Below are positions 39,074-47,491 of a stretch of 64,000 bases of DNA, piece by piece. Each line of letters opens with the position of its first letter. The first letter of the stretch is position 1. A program made the position numbers and the translations under genes. The stretch covers positions 42,501 through 106,500 of the forward strand of contig JAGTXO010000043.1 in assembly GCA_019448385.1 (NCBI GenBank), written 5' to 3'. Below the pieces are notes generated by a model. It was not told the origin of the DNA. It ran no database searches and saw nothing but the letters and a program-made list of their open reading frames with translations. Source of the DNA: Diacronema lutheri (lineage: Eukaryota; Haptophyta; Pavlovophyceae; Pavlovales; Pavlovaceae).

Positions 39074-40084
39074 ATGGCCATCCGTGTCGCCGTGCTGCTC
39101 GCGTTCGGGAGCACGTCCGACTCGGCGCCGCTGCCGCGGCTCGATTGCATCGTCAAGCTGGGCGGTTCGGCGCTGACACTCAAGGCGCAGTTCGAAACGC
39201 TCAACGAGGCCGTCCTCGCGCGCACCGCCGCGCACATTGCCGACCTCGCGCGCGCGCCGCACGCGCCGCCGGCGCTGCTCATCGTGCACGGCGCCGGCTC
39301 GTTCGGGCACCAGCACGCCAGGGAATACGGCGTTGGGCACGGTAGCGCCGCCCACCCGCACGCCGCGCTCGGCGCCGCGCGCACGCGCTCGGCCGTTACG
39401 CGGCTGAACACGATCGTCGTGCGCGCGCTCGTCGACGCGGGCGTGCCCGCCGTCGGCATCTCGCCCTTCCCGTCGTGGCGCACGCGCGGCGGCGAGCTGA
39501 GCGCCGACGCGCTCGATTGCGTGCAACGCGCGCTCGCCGCCGGCCTCGTTCCCGTCCTCCACGGCGACGTGGTCCTTGACGAGCGCCAGGGCTGGGCGAT
39601 CCTCTCGGGCGACGAGCTCATGGTTCAGGCGGGGCGGCTGCGGCCGCAGCGCGCTGTCTTCTTGATGGACGTGCCCGGCGTGTTCGACCGCCCACCGTCC
39701 GAGCCGGACGCCATGCTGCTCGAGCGCATCGACGTCGCCGCCGATGGGCGCGCACACTTGCCGCGCACGAGCGCTGCCTCGCACGACGTGACCGGCGGCG
39801 TCGAGGCCAAGCTCGGCGCCGCGCTCCGGCTCGCGCGGGCGGGCGTGCCGACTTACCTCGTGCGCGCGGGCTCGCTTGCCGAGGTGCAGGTTCTCTCGGG
39901 CGGCGTCCCTGCGGAGGGCACGCTCGTGCAGTGCGCCTCGGCCACAGGGCCGCCGTCCGGGGCACCCGGCGGACGAGAGGCCGCGAGCGCCGCCGCCACC
40001 GCCGCGCCGGCCGTGGCGGTGGGCGCGCTGATTGGAAACGACGGCGAGACGAGCCACGACGGCTGCAGCGGCTGTGTCAGATGA
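39074..40084 (+). CDS. IPK: Isopentenyl phosphate kinase (amino-acid-kinase fold)
   Basis: 336 residues, single exon. The kinase core shows CIVKLGGSALTLK (phosphate loop), IVHGAGSFGHQHA with the substrate-binding His, PVLHGDVVLDERQGWAILSGDE, FLMDVPGVF and DVTGGVEAKL, all in IPK order. The enzyme phosphorylates isopentenyl phosphate to isopentenyl diphosphate with ATP, feeding isoprenoid synthesis. The first 20 residues (MAIRVAVLLAFGSTSDSA) are hydrophobic and could be a signal peptide, suggesting an organelle or ER location. An in-frame ATG at 39014 would add 20 residues. I prefer 39074 for its G at -3 and +4. About 60 residues of Ala/Gly-rich tail follow the conserved core. Confidence 0.88.
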   Translation: MAIRVAVLLAFGSTSDSAPLPRLDCIVKLGGSALTLKAQFETLNEAVLARTAAHIADLARAPHAPPALLIVHGAGSFGHQHAREYGVGHGSAAHPHAALGAARTRSAVTRLNTIVVRALVDAGVPAVGISPFPSWRTRGGELSADALDCVQRALAAGLVPVLHGDVVLDERQGWAILSGDELMVQAGRLRPQRAVFLMDVPGVFDRPPSEPDAMLLERIDVAADGRAHLPRTSAASHDVTGGVEAKLGAALRLARAGVPTYLVRAGSLAEVQVLSGGVPAEGTLVQCASATGPPSGAPGGREAASAAATAAPAVAVGALIGNDGETSHDGCSGCVR

Positions 40085-40111
40085 CAGCCACCCTACAGCG
40101 CGCGGCCCGTC

Positions 40112-40939
40112 TCACAACCGGCTGTGCGGCTCCGCTGCGCCTTCAGCGTGCCACGCGGCCGCGTCGAGGTCGAGGCGGAGGCAGTCGAGGTGCTGACAGA
40201 GGAGCGCGTGGTTCACGGCCAGCGTGCGCAGCCTGAACGTGCGGTCGTCCGCGCGGCAGCGCGCCCACGCGTCCGCGCGGTGCAACTCGTCGAACGCCGC
40301 GCACACGAGCAGCGTGGGCTTGCGCCGCGCCGCGGCCGTGTCGAACCAGTCCCGCGCGTTGCCGTACCGCGGAGTGTCGCTGATCAGGTGCGCGTGGGCG
40401 ACGAGCCGGCCGAGCGGCGTGCCACGCGCGCGCGGCGCGGCGCCGACGGCGGCGGTCGCGCGCACCAGCGCGCGCGCCGCCACACGGCCGGCGTGCGAGA
40501 GCCGGTGCCACGGCTCGTCGAAGCCCGCGGGCGCGACGAGCACGAGCCGGTCGACGTCCGCGTCAAATGCGCTTGTGTAGAGCATCGCGAGCGCGCCGCC
40601 GAGCGAGCAGCCGGCGAGCGTGAGGCGGCCGTCGGCGTGGTCCGCGCCGGTCCAGCCGACATGCTCGAGCGACGCGCGGAGCTGCGCCAAGAGCGCCGAC
40701 GCGCTCAGCGCCGACGCGCTCGCGGGCGAGCCGGAGCGGCCGTGGTGTAGCCAGTCGAGCAGCAGCACCGAGTGCCCGTACCTCCGCCTGAGCCGGTGCG
40801 CGGTCATGAGCCAGCTCGAGCTGTCCTGCAGCCAGCCGTGCAGCAGCACGACGCGCCGGCGGTCGCGCACCCAGCTGGGTGCGCGGGGAACGTCCTCCGC
40901 ACGCAGCAGGAGGGAGAACGAGTTCGAATGAGCCGCCAT
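40112..40939 (-). CDS. Alpha/beta hydrolase
   Basis: 275 residues, single exon. VVLLHGWLQDSSSWL gives the oxyanion-hole HG motif and LAGCSLGGALAML the nucleophile elbow (GCSLGG, Ser). FDELHRADAW and VNHALLCQH provide the likely Asp and His. A cap region of about 70 Ala/Arg-rich residues lies between strands 6 and 7. The general class hydrolyses esters or related bonds; the substrate cannot be told. No signal peptide is seen. Its ATG overlaps the start region of the divergent coiled-coil/CH gene: the two coding regions share 40928-40939. Its stop is 27 bp from the IPK stop. Confidence 0.85.
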   Translation of the reverse strand: MAAHSNSFSLLLRAEDVPRAPSWVRDRRRVVLLHGWLQDSSSWLMTAHRLRRRYGHSVLLLDWLHHGRSGSPASASALSASALLAQLRASLEHVGWTGADHADGRLTLAGCSLGGALAMLYTSAFDADVDRLVLVAPAGFDEPWHRLSHAGRVAARALVRATAAVGAAPRARGTPLGRLVAHAHLISDTPRYGNARDWFDTAAARRKPTLLVCAAFDELHRADAWARCRADDRTFRLRTLAVNHALLCQHLDCLRLDLDAAAWHAEGAAEPHSRL

Positions 40940-42625
40940 GGGCCGGGATGGGACGTGCACGCCGGGCTGGAGCGGTTGGCCGCGAGCCTCGCGGAGAGCT
41001 CCGAGCTGGCGAGCAACCTGGCGATAGCCACGGCCGCCGCGCACGTGCTCACGCGGCACGACTCGGACGAGGTCCGCCAGCTCCGCGCGCAGCTCGAGAC
41101 GGCGACGCGCGCGCAGCGAGCCGCCGAGATCGCCTCGTCGCGCCTGCGCGCGACGGAGCGCGAGTTGTTAACCGCACGCGCGCAGCGTGACGAGCTGGTC
41201 GCGCAGCTCGAGGCGGCGCGTGGCGAGGCGGCCGAGGCCGCGCGTGCGCACAAGGCCGAGCGCCTCGAAGGCCGCGCAGCGCGCGAGGCGGAGCGAGGCC
41301 GCTTTGCCGAGGAGCGCGCGGCGCTCTCGCGTGAGGCACAGCGGCTGCGCGACGAGCGCGACGCGCTACGCGACGCGCTGCACGTGGCGGACGCACGTGC
41401 CGCGCTTCTGATGCGTCGGCTCACCTCGCACGCCGAGCGCCAGCAGGCCGCCGCTGCGGCGCACGCCGCCAGCCCTGAGCGGCGCGAGGGCGACGCAGTG
41501 CCGCGCTCGCCGCGCTCGCCGCGCTCTCCGCTCCGTGCGCTCTTGCCCGCGCGGCGTGAGAACGTGCCGCACTGCGTCGCCAAAAGCGGCGCGGCTGCTG
41601 CGCTCTCACCGCACGCCAAGGGCGGCGCGGCTGCTGCGCCGGGCGCGCCGCCCGCCGCTCGGCCGACGCCCGGCCGGCCGAGCCGGACGGCGGCGTGCGC
41701 GAGCCGCGCGTGGACGGAGCGGCGCGCGTTCAGCGACCCGTCGATCGCGCCGCCGTCGCCCTCCAATGCGCGCGTGCGCGAGCCCCGCTCCTCCACGCCG
41801 AGCGTGAGCGCGCGTTCGCCGCCGCCGTCGCGTTCGCCGCCGCACGCGCACGGCGAGCGGCACGCGCCGCGCACACGCGCACCGCACGGCGCGCACGACG
41901 CGGCGTGCGCGGGTGCACGCGCACCCAATGCGCACCCACCGTGCGGCGCGCCGAGCGCGCGAGCCATGGAGGTGGGGCGCCGCACGGTGGGCGCGCGCCA
42001 AGTCCACCCGCCGGGCGCGTGCGCGCGCCCACGCTCGGCTGGCGAGGGTGCGGCGGCGGCACCGCACGCGCCCGCGCTCGCGGCCATGCCTCGCGCGCTC
42101 GCGGACGATCTTGCGCTTTCGCCGCGTGCATTGCGCATCGCACGCACCGACAGCGCGCGCGAGTCCGCCGGCGCCGCACGGCCGGCGCTCGAGGCGCGCG
42201 TCGTCGCGTGGCTGCAGATGCACACCGGTGCCGACGTCGCGGCGCGCGCGCAAGAGGTCGGCGACGCGCTCGCGGAGGGCGAGGTGCTGTGTTCGCTCGT
42301 GAACGCGCTCGCCGGTAGGCGCGTGTGCGTGCCGCTGCCACCGCCTGGCGGCGGCGCCGACTGCTCGGTCACGGACAGCGTGCGGCGGCTTCACAACGCG
42401 TCTTCGTTCCTCGAGGGCTGCCGGCTCGTGCTCGGCGTGGACGAGCGCGAGCTCTGCTCGGCCGAGCAGGTCGCGAACGGCGATGACCCGCTGCCGCTGC
42501 TCAGCCTCCTCGCCACCCTCATGGAGAAGTTCCCGCGCGCGCGCCGGCGTGTGCGACCGCACGCCGGCGAGGTCGACGACGACCGCGCCCACCCTGTCTT
42601 CCAACGGCTTGCAAACGTGGCGTAG
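40928..42625 (+). CDS. Coiled-coil protein with C-terminal calponin-homology-like domain
   Basis: 565 residues. Residues about 25-180 are a continuous coiled coil (QLETATRAQRAAEIASSRLR, AQRDELVAQLEAARGEA). A Pro/Ser/Ala-rich segment spans 180-400. Residues about 425-545 resemble a CH domain: VVAWLQMHTG, ALAEGEVLCSLVNALAG, NASSFLEGCRLVLGV, PLPLLSLLATLMEKF. CH domains bind actin or microtubules, so a cytoskeletal role is plausible. No other in-frame ATG exists near the start, so the 12-bp overlap with the opposite hydrolase gene seems real unless an upstream exon exists. Confidence 0.75.
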   Translation: MSRHGPGWDVHAGLERLAASLAESSELASNLAIATAAAHVLTRHDSDEVRQLRAQLETATRAQRAAEIASSRLRATERELLTARAQRDELVAQLEAARGEAAEAARAHKAERLEGRAAREAERGRFAEERAALSREAQRLRDERDALRDALHVADARAALLMRRLTSHAERQQAAAAAHAASPERREGDAVPRSPRSPRSPLRALLPARRENVPHCVAKSGAAAALSPHAKGGAAAAPGAPPAARPTPGRPSRTAACASRAWTERRAFSDPSIAPPSPSNARVREPRSSTPSVSARSPPPSRSPPHAHGERHAPRTRAPHGAHDAACAGARAPNAHPPCGAPSARAMEVGRRTVGARQVHPPGACARPRSAGEGAAAAPHAPALAAMPRALADDLALSPRALRIARTDSARESAGAARPALEARVVAWLQMHTGADVAARAQEVGDALAEGEVLCSLVNALAGRRVCVPLPPPGGGADCSVTDSVRRLHNASSFLEGCRLVLGVDERELCSAEQVANGDDPLPLLSLLATLMEKFPRARRRVRPHAGEVDDDRAHPVFQRLANVA

Positions 42626-42695
42626 GCAAAACGAAACATTCACGTCATCACGTGCCCAATTCCGCTCGTCGGCTGAGCCCACCAGCTCGCCAGCC

Positions 42696-43295
42696 TCACA
42701 GCCTTGGCTTTGCTTCGGCAGCACCGTTGGGCCTCTGGGGCGTCTGCATCGTTGTCGCGTGGTCGTCGCTCCGGCTTCCGGCCGCCAAATCAGCGGCCGC
42801 GCGCGCGCGCTGCTCTTGCTCCTGACGCAGGTGGCCGAGCTCAGCGGCAGTCACGTAGGCGAGGCCCTCACGAATGATCACGACGAAGAGCAGCTTGCCA
42901 AGCGTTTCGAACGCGAGCCTCTCGACCGGGTGCCCCATGGTGTCCAGGATGTCGGCCACGACGAGCAGCTGCAACGCGCAGCACACGAGCGCGCCGAGCG
43001 AGATGCGCACGGTGATCAAGCTGAGCTCGCCGCCGTGCAGCCGGCTATCCAGCGGGAAGAAGAGCCGGCCGCGCACGCCGATCAGCGTGCACAGCAGCAG
43101 CATGACCAAGTTGAGCACAGCGAGCGCGACGGCGGCAATGAGGAGCGCGGCGCCCGTGGCGTTGGTGGCAAAGACGCCCAGCTCGATGGCCTCGTGCCAC
43201 TGCCCGCGCCCGGAGACGTCATGCTCGACGCGCTCGAAAGCTCTTGCAGGCGAGGCTGCCGGGCGCGCGGTCGGCCGGAAGGTCCACGATCTCAT
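42696..43295 (-). CDS. DUF1622-family membrane protein
   Basis: 199 residues. Three hydrophobic segments: ATGAALLIAAVALAVLNLVM, ITVRISLGALVCCALQLLVV and LGKLLFVVIIREGLAYVTAAEL. The stretch LQLLVVADILDTMGHP followed by the I-I-R helix matches DUF1622 proteins, small inner-membrane proteins of unknown function widespread in bacteria and algae. The first 40 residues are Arg/Pro-rich and could be a transit peptide. The start at the ATG 43295 is the first in frame; an upstream short exon is possible. The tail after residue 165 is charged. Head-to-head with the J-domain gene. Confidence 0.75.
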   Translation of the reverse strand: MRSWTFRPTARPAASPARAFERVEHDVSGRGQWHEAIELGVFATNATGAALLIAAVALAVLNLVMLLLCTLIGVRGRLFFPLDSRLHGGELSLITVRISLGALVCCALQLLVVADILDTMGHPVERLAFETLGKLLFVVIIREGLAYVTAAELGHLRQEQEQRARAAADLAAGSRSDDHATTMQTPQRPNGAAEAKPRL

Positions 43296-43454
43296 CGGGG
43301 GTCGACTCGTCGCGCGAATCGCACGTCGTCCATGTTGCAATACGATGGTCCGAATTTCCGACTTCTTTTATCGGAGATTTCCGATATTTTGGGACCAAAA
43401 TCGGAACTTTTTTCAGACCGAGACCCGAGGAGGGGGAGCGGAGGAGTCCGTGTG
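43296..43454. promoter_or_regulatory. Divergent promoter with five TCCGA-type sites
   Basis: 159 bp between the DUF1622 gene and the J-domain gene. The AT-rich core 43349-43405 contains TCCGA or its complement TCGGA at 43349, 43357, 43371, 43380 and 43401. The clustering suggests a binding-site array, though no factor is known to me for it here. Confidence 0.5.
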
Positions 43455-46400
43455 ATGTTGCGCCTGGAGTACAACGGCGCGCCCGCGGCGGCCGATGACG
43501 AGGGGCCGGGCTTCGGCCTGGGCGACCTGTTTGCGCTCAAGCGTCCAAAGAACGTGGTGAGCGGCACAGTCCACCTCGTGCGCAACGTGCTCACGGGCGT
43601 CGCAGTCGGCGTGACGAGCCTCGTCGTCGCACCTGCGCTCGGCGCGCGGGAGGACGGCGCGCGCGGCTTCGCGTCGGGACTCGCCAAGGGTGTGGCGATG
43701 TGCGTGATCATGCCCGTCGCTGGCGCGCTCACCGGTGTCGGCCAGTTCTGCCGAGGCATTGGCAACACGCCGACGGCGGTCTCGGCCAAGTCGCGCGGCA
43801 TGCAGTGGGACCGAGAGACAGCGCGCTGGTGCGCGCCCTCGGCCGCCTTCGCCACCGCGGCCATCTCGCCCGCGCGACGCGAGCTCGCGCGCTCTTTCGT
43901 GCACAGCGCGCCTCGTCCACGCGCCGCGCCCGCCCCACCCATCGCGTACCGCAGGGTCTACTACAACCTGAAGGAGGAGGCGGACAAGGTGCTGTCCGTC
44001 GACGAGCAGTCGCTCCTCGGCAAGAGCGCCGGCCCGCGTGGCGCAGGCCGCCGCGCCGGCGCTGGCGACAAGGTGGTTGCCGACACAACGTTCTACGACA
44101 CGCTTGGTGCGCGCGCCCCACGCCCGCCCGCACGCCCGACCACGGCTGCGGCGCTGCGCGACGCCCGAGCGGCGCCGCGCGGCGTGCGCGCGGCCGCGCA
44201 TGCTGGTGAAGATCTGCATCCTGCAATGCGGAGCACTCGCGGTGAGGAGACACGCACACAATGACTATTGGCATCTGAAGCATGCGCGCCACACAACGCT
44301 TGAGGCGCCGCCCATCGGCGTGACCGGCGGCGCGAGCTCACGCGCGCCCACGGTGTGCCGCCTTTCCGTGCCACGCGACGCCTTTCCGTGCCGCGGTGTG
44401 CCGCCTTTCCGTGCCACGCGACGCCTTTCCGTGCCGCGGTGTGCCGCCTTTCCGTGCCACGCGACGCCTTTCCGTGCCGCGGTGTGCCGCCTTTCCGTGC
44501 CACGCAGGCGTCGCACCGACCGCGAACGCGACCGAGATTAAGAAGGCCTACTTCCAGCAGGCGCGCCGGCTGCACCCGGACAAGAATCCGAACAATCCGG
44601 AGGCCAAGGAGCGCTTCCAGCTCCTCGGCGAGGCGTACCAGGCGCGCGCGCCGGCGCTCGACGCGCACGCTGGCGTGTGCGGCTCGCCCTTGCGCGCAGT
44701 GCGCTGACGCGCGTCCGGGACGCCGCCGCCGCGCCATGCCGCGCCGGCTTTGCGCAGGTGCTCTCGTCGGAGGATTTGCGCGCAAAGTACGACGCGCGCG
44801 GCAAGGCCGCGCTGAGCGACACCAACTTGCTCGACTCTGCAACCTTCTTTGCGATGATCTTTGGCTCGGAGGCATTCGAGCAGTTTGTGGGCGAGCTGCA
44901 GCTTGCGACCCTCATGCAGCAGGAAGGAGAGGACGTGACGCCCGCCTTCCTCGAGCACAAGCAGCTCAAGCGCGAGATCTCGTGCGCGCTCGCGCTCGTC
45001 GCGATGCTCGAGCCGTACGTTGCGCGCCGCGAGGACGAGTTCAAGGCGGCGGCGCATGCCAAGGCCGCCGAGCTCAGCGTGAGCGCGTTTGGCCAGGCGC
45101 TGCTCCTCGTCATCTCGGGCGTGTACGCCGCAAAGGCGGAGCAGTACCTTGGCTTCCAGGTGCGTGCGCCGCCGTGCACCGCCCGGGGCGGAGCACGTGC
45201 TGACGCTGACGCGCGCACCCCGCCGCTGCGCGCCGCCACCTCGGCGCCGCCGCCGTGCGCGCAGAGCATGCGCGACCTTGGCGCGCGCGGCCACGTGGCC
45301 GCGTGGAACCAGAAGCTGCACATTGGCCACACGCGCGTGCGCGCGGCGCGCTCAATGCTGCGTGCCTTCCTCGCGAGCCGGCAGGCGCAGCGCGATGATC
45401 CGGACACGCTCGATCCGGCCAATGCGGGCACGGCGCACGTCCTGCGCAGCAGCCCGCCGCGCGCGCCCAAGGGCAAGGGCAAGGCGGGCCTCGCAGCGTG
45501 CGCGCCCGGCTCGGCGCGCGCCGCCGACGCGCCCGCCGCCGACTCGACCCCGGCGCCCGCGCCGCCGGCGCCGGGCGATGCGAATGCGGGCGCCGGCGCG
45601 CGTGCGGGGGCCGGCCCCGCTCCGCCGAGCGCGCAGCCCGGCGTGCAGCCACGCGTGCCGCCACAGCCGGCGCCGTCGCAGCAGTCGCAGCGGCCGCAGC
45701 CAACGTCGCGCGGCAAGGCGGCCGCGGCGGCCGCGCCGCACGCCGGTGGCTCGGCCGCGGCCGCCGGCGCCGGTGCGGCAGGCGGCTCGAACGGCGCGCC
45801 TGGCGGCGCGGCGGGCGCGAGCGGCGCGGCGGAAGGCGAAGCGAGCGCGGACGCGTCTGCCGCCGCCGCTGCCGCCGCCGCCGCCGCAGGGAGCGCTGGC
45901 AAGCGGAGCGGTACGGCCTCCTCCGCCGCCGCCGCCGCCGCCGCCGAGCGCGAGACCGTCGACGCACTCGAGCGGCAGCTCTTTCAAACGCTCGCCGCGC
46001 GCGCGCCCGAGTGCGTCTCGGACGGGCGGCTGATCGTCGAGTCGGTCGACTACGCGGCGCGGACGATCAAGCTGCGCGGGCGAGCAGCGCCGCTGCCGCT
46101 CGACGCGCAGCTTGCGTCCGAGTTCTCGCAGCTTGAGCGCGCCAAGGAGGCGCGCGGCGCGCGCTCGATGGGTGACATGCTCGAGGCTCTGTGGGACGTG
46201 TCTGTGCTCGACGTCGAGAAGACGTTGCGACACATCTGCACGAAGATCCTCACGGACAATGGCACGCCCAAGCCCGAGCGCAAGCGGCGCGCCGAGGCGC
46301 TGCAGGTGCTCGCCGATGCCTTCGAGAAGGCTGTGCCCGCCGAGGTGAAGGCCGCGGGCATGCGCGCGGCAATGAATGAGATGATGCGAGGCGGCGTGCC

Positions 46401-46692
46401 CGGCGGCGCGGGCGGCGCGGGTGGCGGCGGGGCGGACGACTCGGACGATGAGGCCGAGTGGGCGGCAGGCGTCGGCGCCGGCGCGGCCGGCCCCAGTTCG
46501 ACGCCGGCGGGCGACGGCGCCGGCCCGTCCTCGGCCGGCGTGCAGAGGCCGACAGTGCGCGCATGGAACGCAGAGGACGCGTGCGCGCTCTCGGCAAAGG
46601 AGCTCAAGGCGGAGCTGCGCGCGCGCGGCGTGCCGCACGAGCATTTGCTTGAAAAGACCGAGCTCGTCGACGCGCTCGTGGCCGCGCGTTGA
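43455..46692 (+). CDS. J-domain co-chaperone with N-terminal VPS13-like segment and DnaJ-X domain
   Basis: Exons 43455-44106, 44508-44641, 44758-45159 and 45265-46692 give 871 residues. Residues about 25-130 are a Gly/Ala-rich segment ([38 protein letters not shown]) of the type found near VPS13 C-termini and in fused algal J proteins. Residues about 212-285 are a J domain with the HPD motif (RRLHPDKNP), which stimulates Hsp70 ATPase. The DnaJ-X region follows ([31 protein letters not shown]) and resumes after a 150-residue Ala/Pro linker ([20 protein letters not shown]). A SAP/ARMET-like helix pair ends it ([15 protein letters not shown]). Intron 2 is GC-AG. Intron 3 is 105 nt, stop-free and in frame. 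DnaJ-X proteins in yeast act at peroxisomes and ER. Confidence 0.88.
44354..44507 (+). repeat. 43-bp minisatellite forming the 3' splice site of J-protein intron 1
   Basis: Three full 43-bp units start at 44354, 44397 and 44440, with a partial fourth from 44483. Each unit carries two CCTTTCCGTGCC pyrimidine stretches. In the fourth copy the unit's CACGCGACG becomes CACGCAGGCG, creating the AG at 44506-44507 used as acceptor. Confidence 0.85.
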
Positions 46693-46842
46693 TGACTCAT
46701 GTTGACAACGGGTAGAGCGGGTTGGCCAAGGCGGCCAAGGCTCGTCCCCGACACTGGGCGCGCCAGCGCGCCTCCCCCTTCATTATTTACTTGTTCCCTT
46801 CCAGAACCTACTTTGCACGTCTTGATCAACGTCCGCCCCCAA

Positions 46843-47262
46843 ATGACGATGCTCGCGACGCTCACGCTCTCGGCGTTCGCGGCGATGCCTGCGCCGCGCT
46901 CGGCGCTCGTGCGCCTGTCGAGCGCGCCGCGCGCCATGCCTGGCGCGCCGCGCGCGCTCTCGATCATGTCGGTCGACGCGATCAACACGCTCGTCAAGCA
47001 GAACGACGTCGTCGTCTTCTCGAAGAGCTTCTGCCCGTTCTGCGCCAAGACGAAGAACCTTTTCAAGGAGATGAATGTCAACGCGAAGGTGCTCGAGCTT
47101 GACCTCATGACGGACGGTGACATTTACCAGAGCGAGCTGCTCAAGATGACGGGCCAAAAAACCGTGCCCAACGTCTTTGTGAAGGGCGCGCACATCGGCG
47201 GCAACGACGACACGCAGAAGGCGCGCGCGTCGGGCAAGCTCGCCGAGCTGCTGGGCAAGTGA
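46843..47262 (+). CDS. Glutaredoxin (CPFC dithiol type), probably organelle-targeted
   Basis: 139 residues. The mature domain from about residue 42 is a complete class I glutaredoxin: VVVFSKSFCPFCAKTKNLF (CPFC active site), KTVPNVFVKGAHIGGNDD (cis-Pro TVP and glutathione-binding GG-D motif). It reduces disulfides and glutathione mixed disulfides using GSH. The first 41 residues look bipartite: a hydrophobic start (MLATLTLSAFAAMPA) with an S-A-F site, then a basic Ser/Arg-rich stretch. That is the pattern of plastid-directed proteins in algae with complex red plastids. Targeting is inference; mitochondrial import is possible. Upstream 46785-46800 has an AT-rich CATTATTTACTTG element. Confidence 0.92.
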   Translation: MTMLATLTLSAFAAMPAPRSALVRLSSAPRAMPGAPRALSIMSVDAINTLVKQNDVVVFSKSFCPFCAKTKNLFKEMNVNAKVLELDLMTDGDIYQSELLKMTGQKTVPNVFVKGAHIGGNDDTQKARASGKLAELLGK

Positions 47263-47491
47263 TGGGCGGCTAGGAGGGGTGACGAGACGGTGTTCGGGAC
47301 TGCTGAAGCTCGGCGGCGCCATTGTTGACACACGTGTGCCAAGACTCGCCAACCGGGCTACGTAATATCACCTGCAATCAGCAGGACAGGTGCACAACTC
47401 GCCGCAGGCCATGCACGTGTGGTGCGCTGGCAGGGTCGAATGCAGCCCGTGCCGAGGGAGCGTGCCCGACCGCGCTCACGCGCCCATGGCT

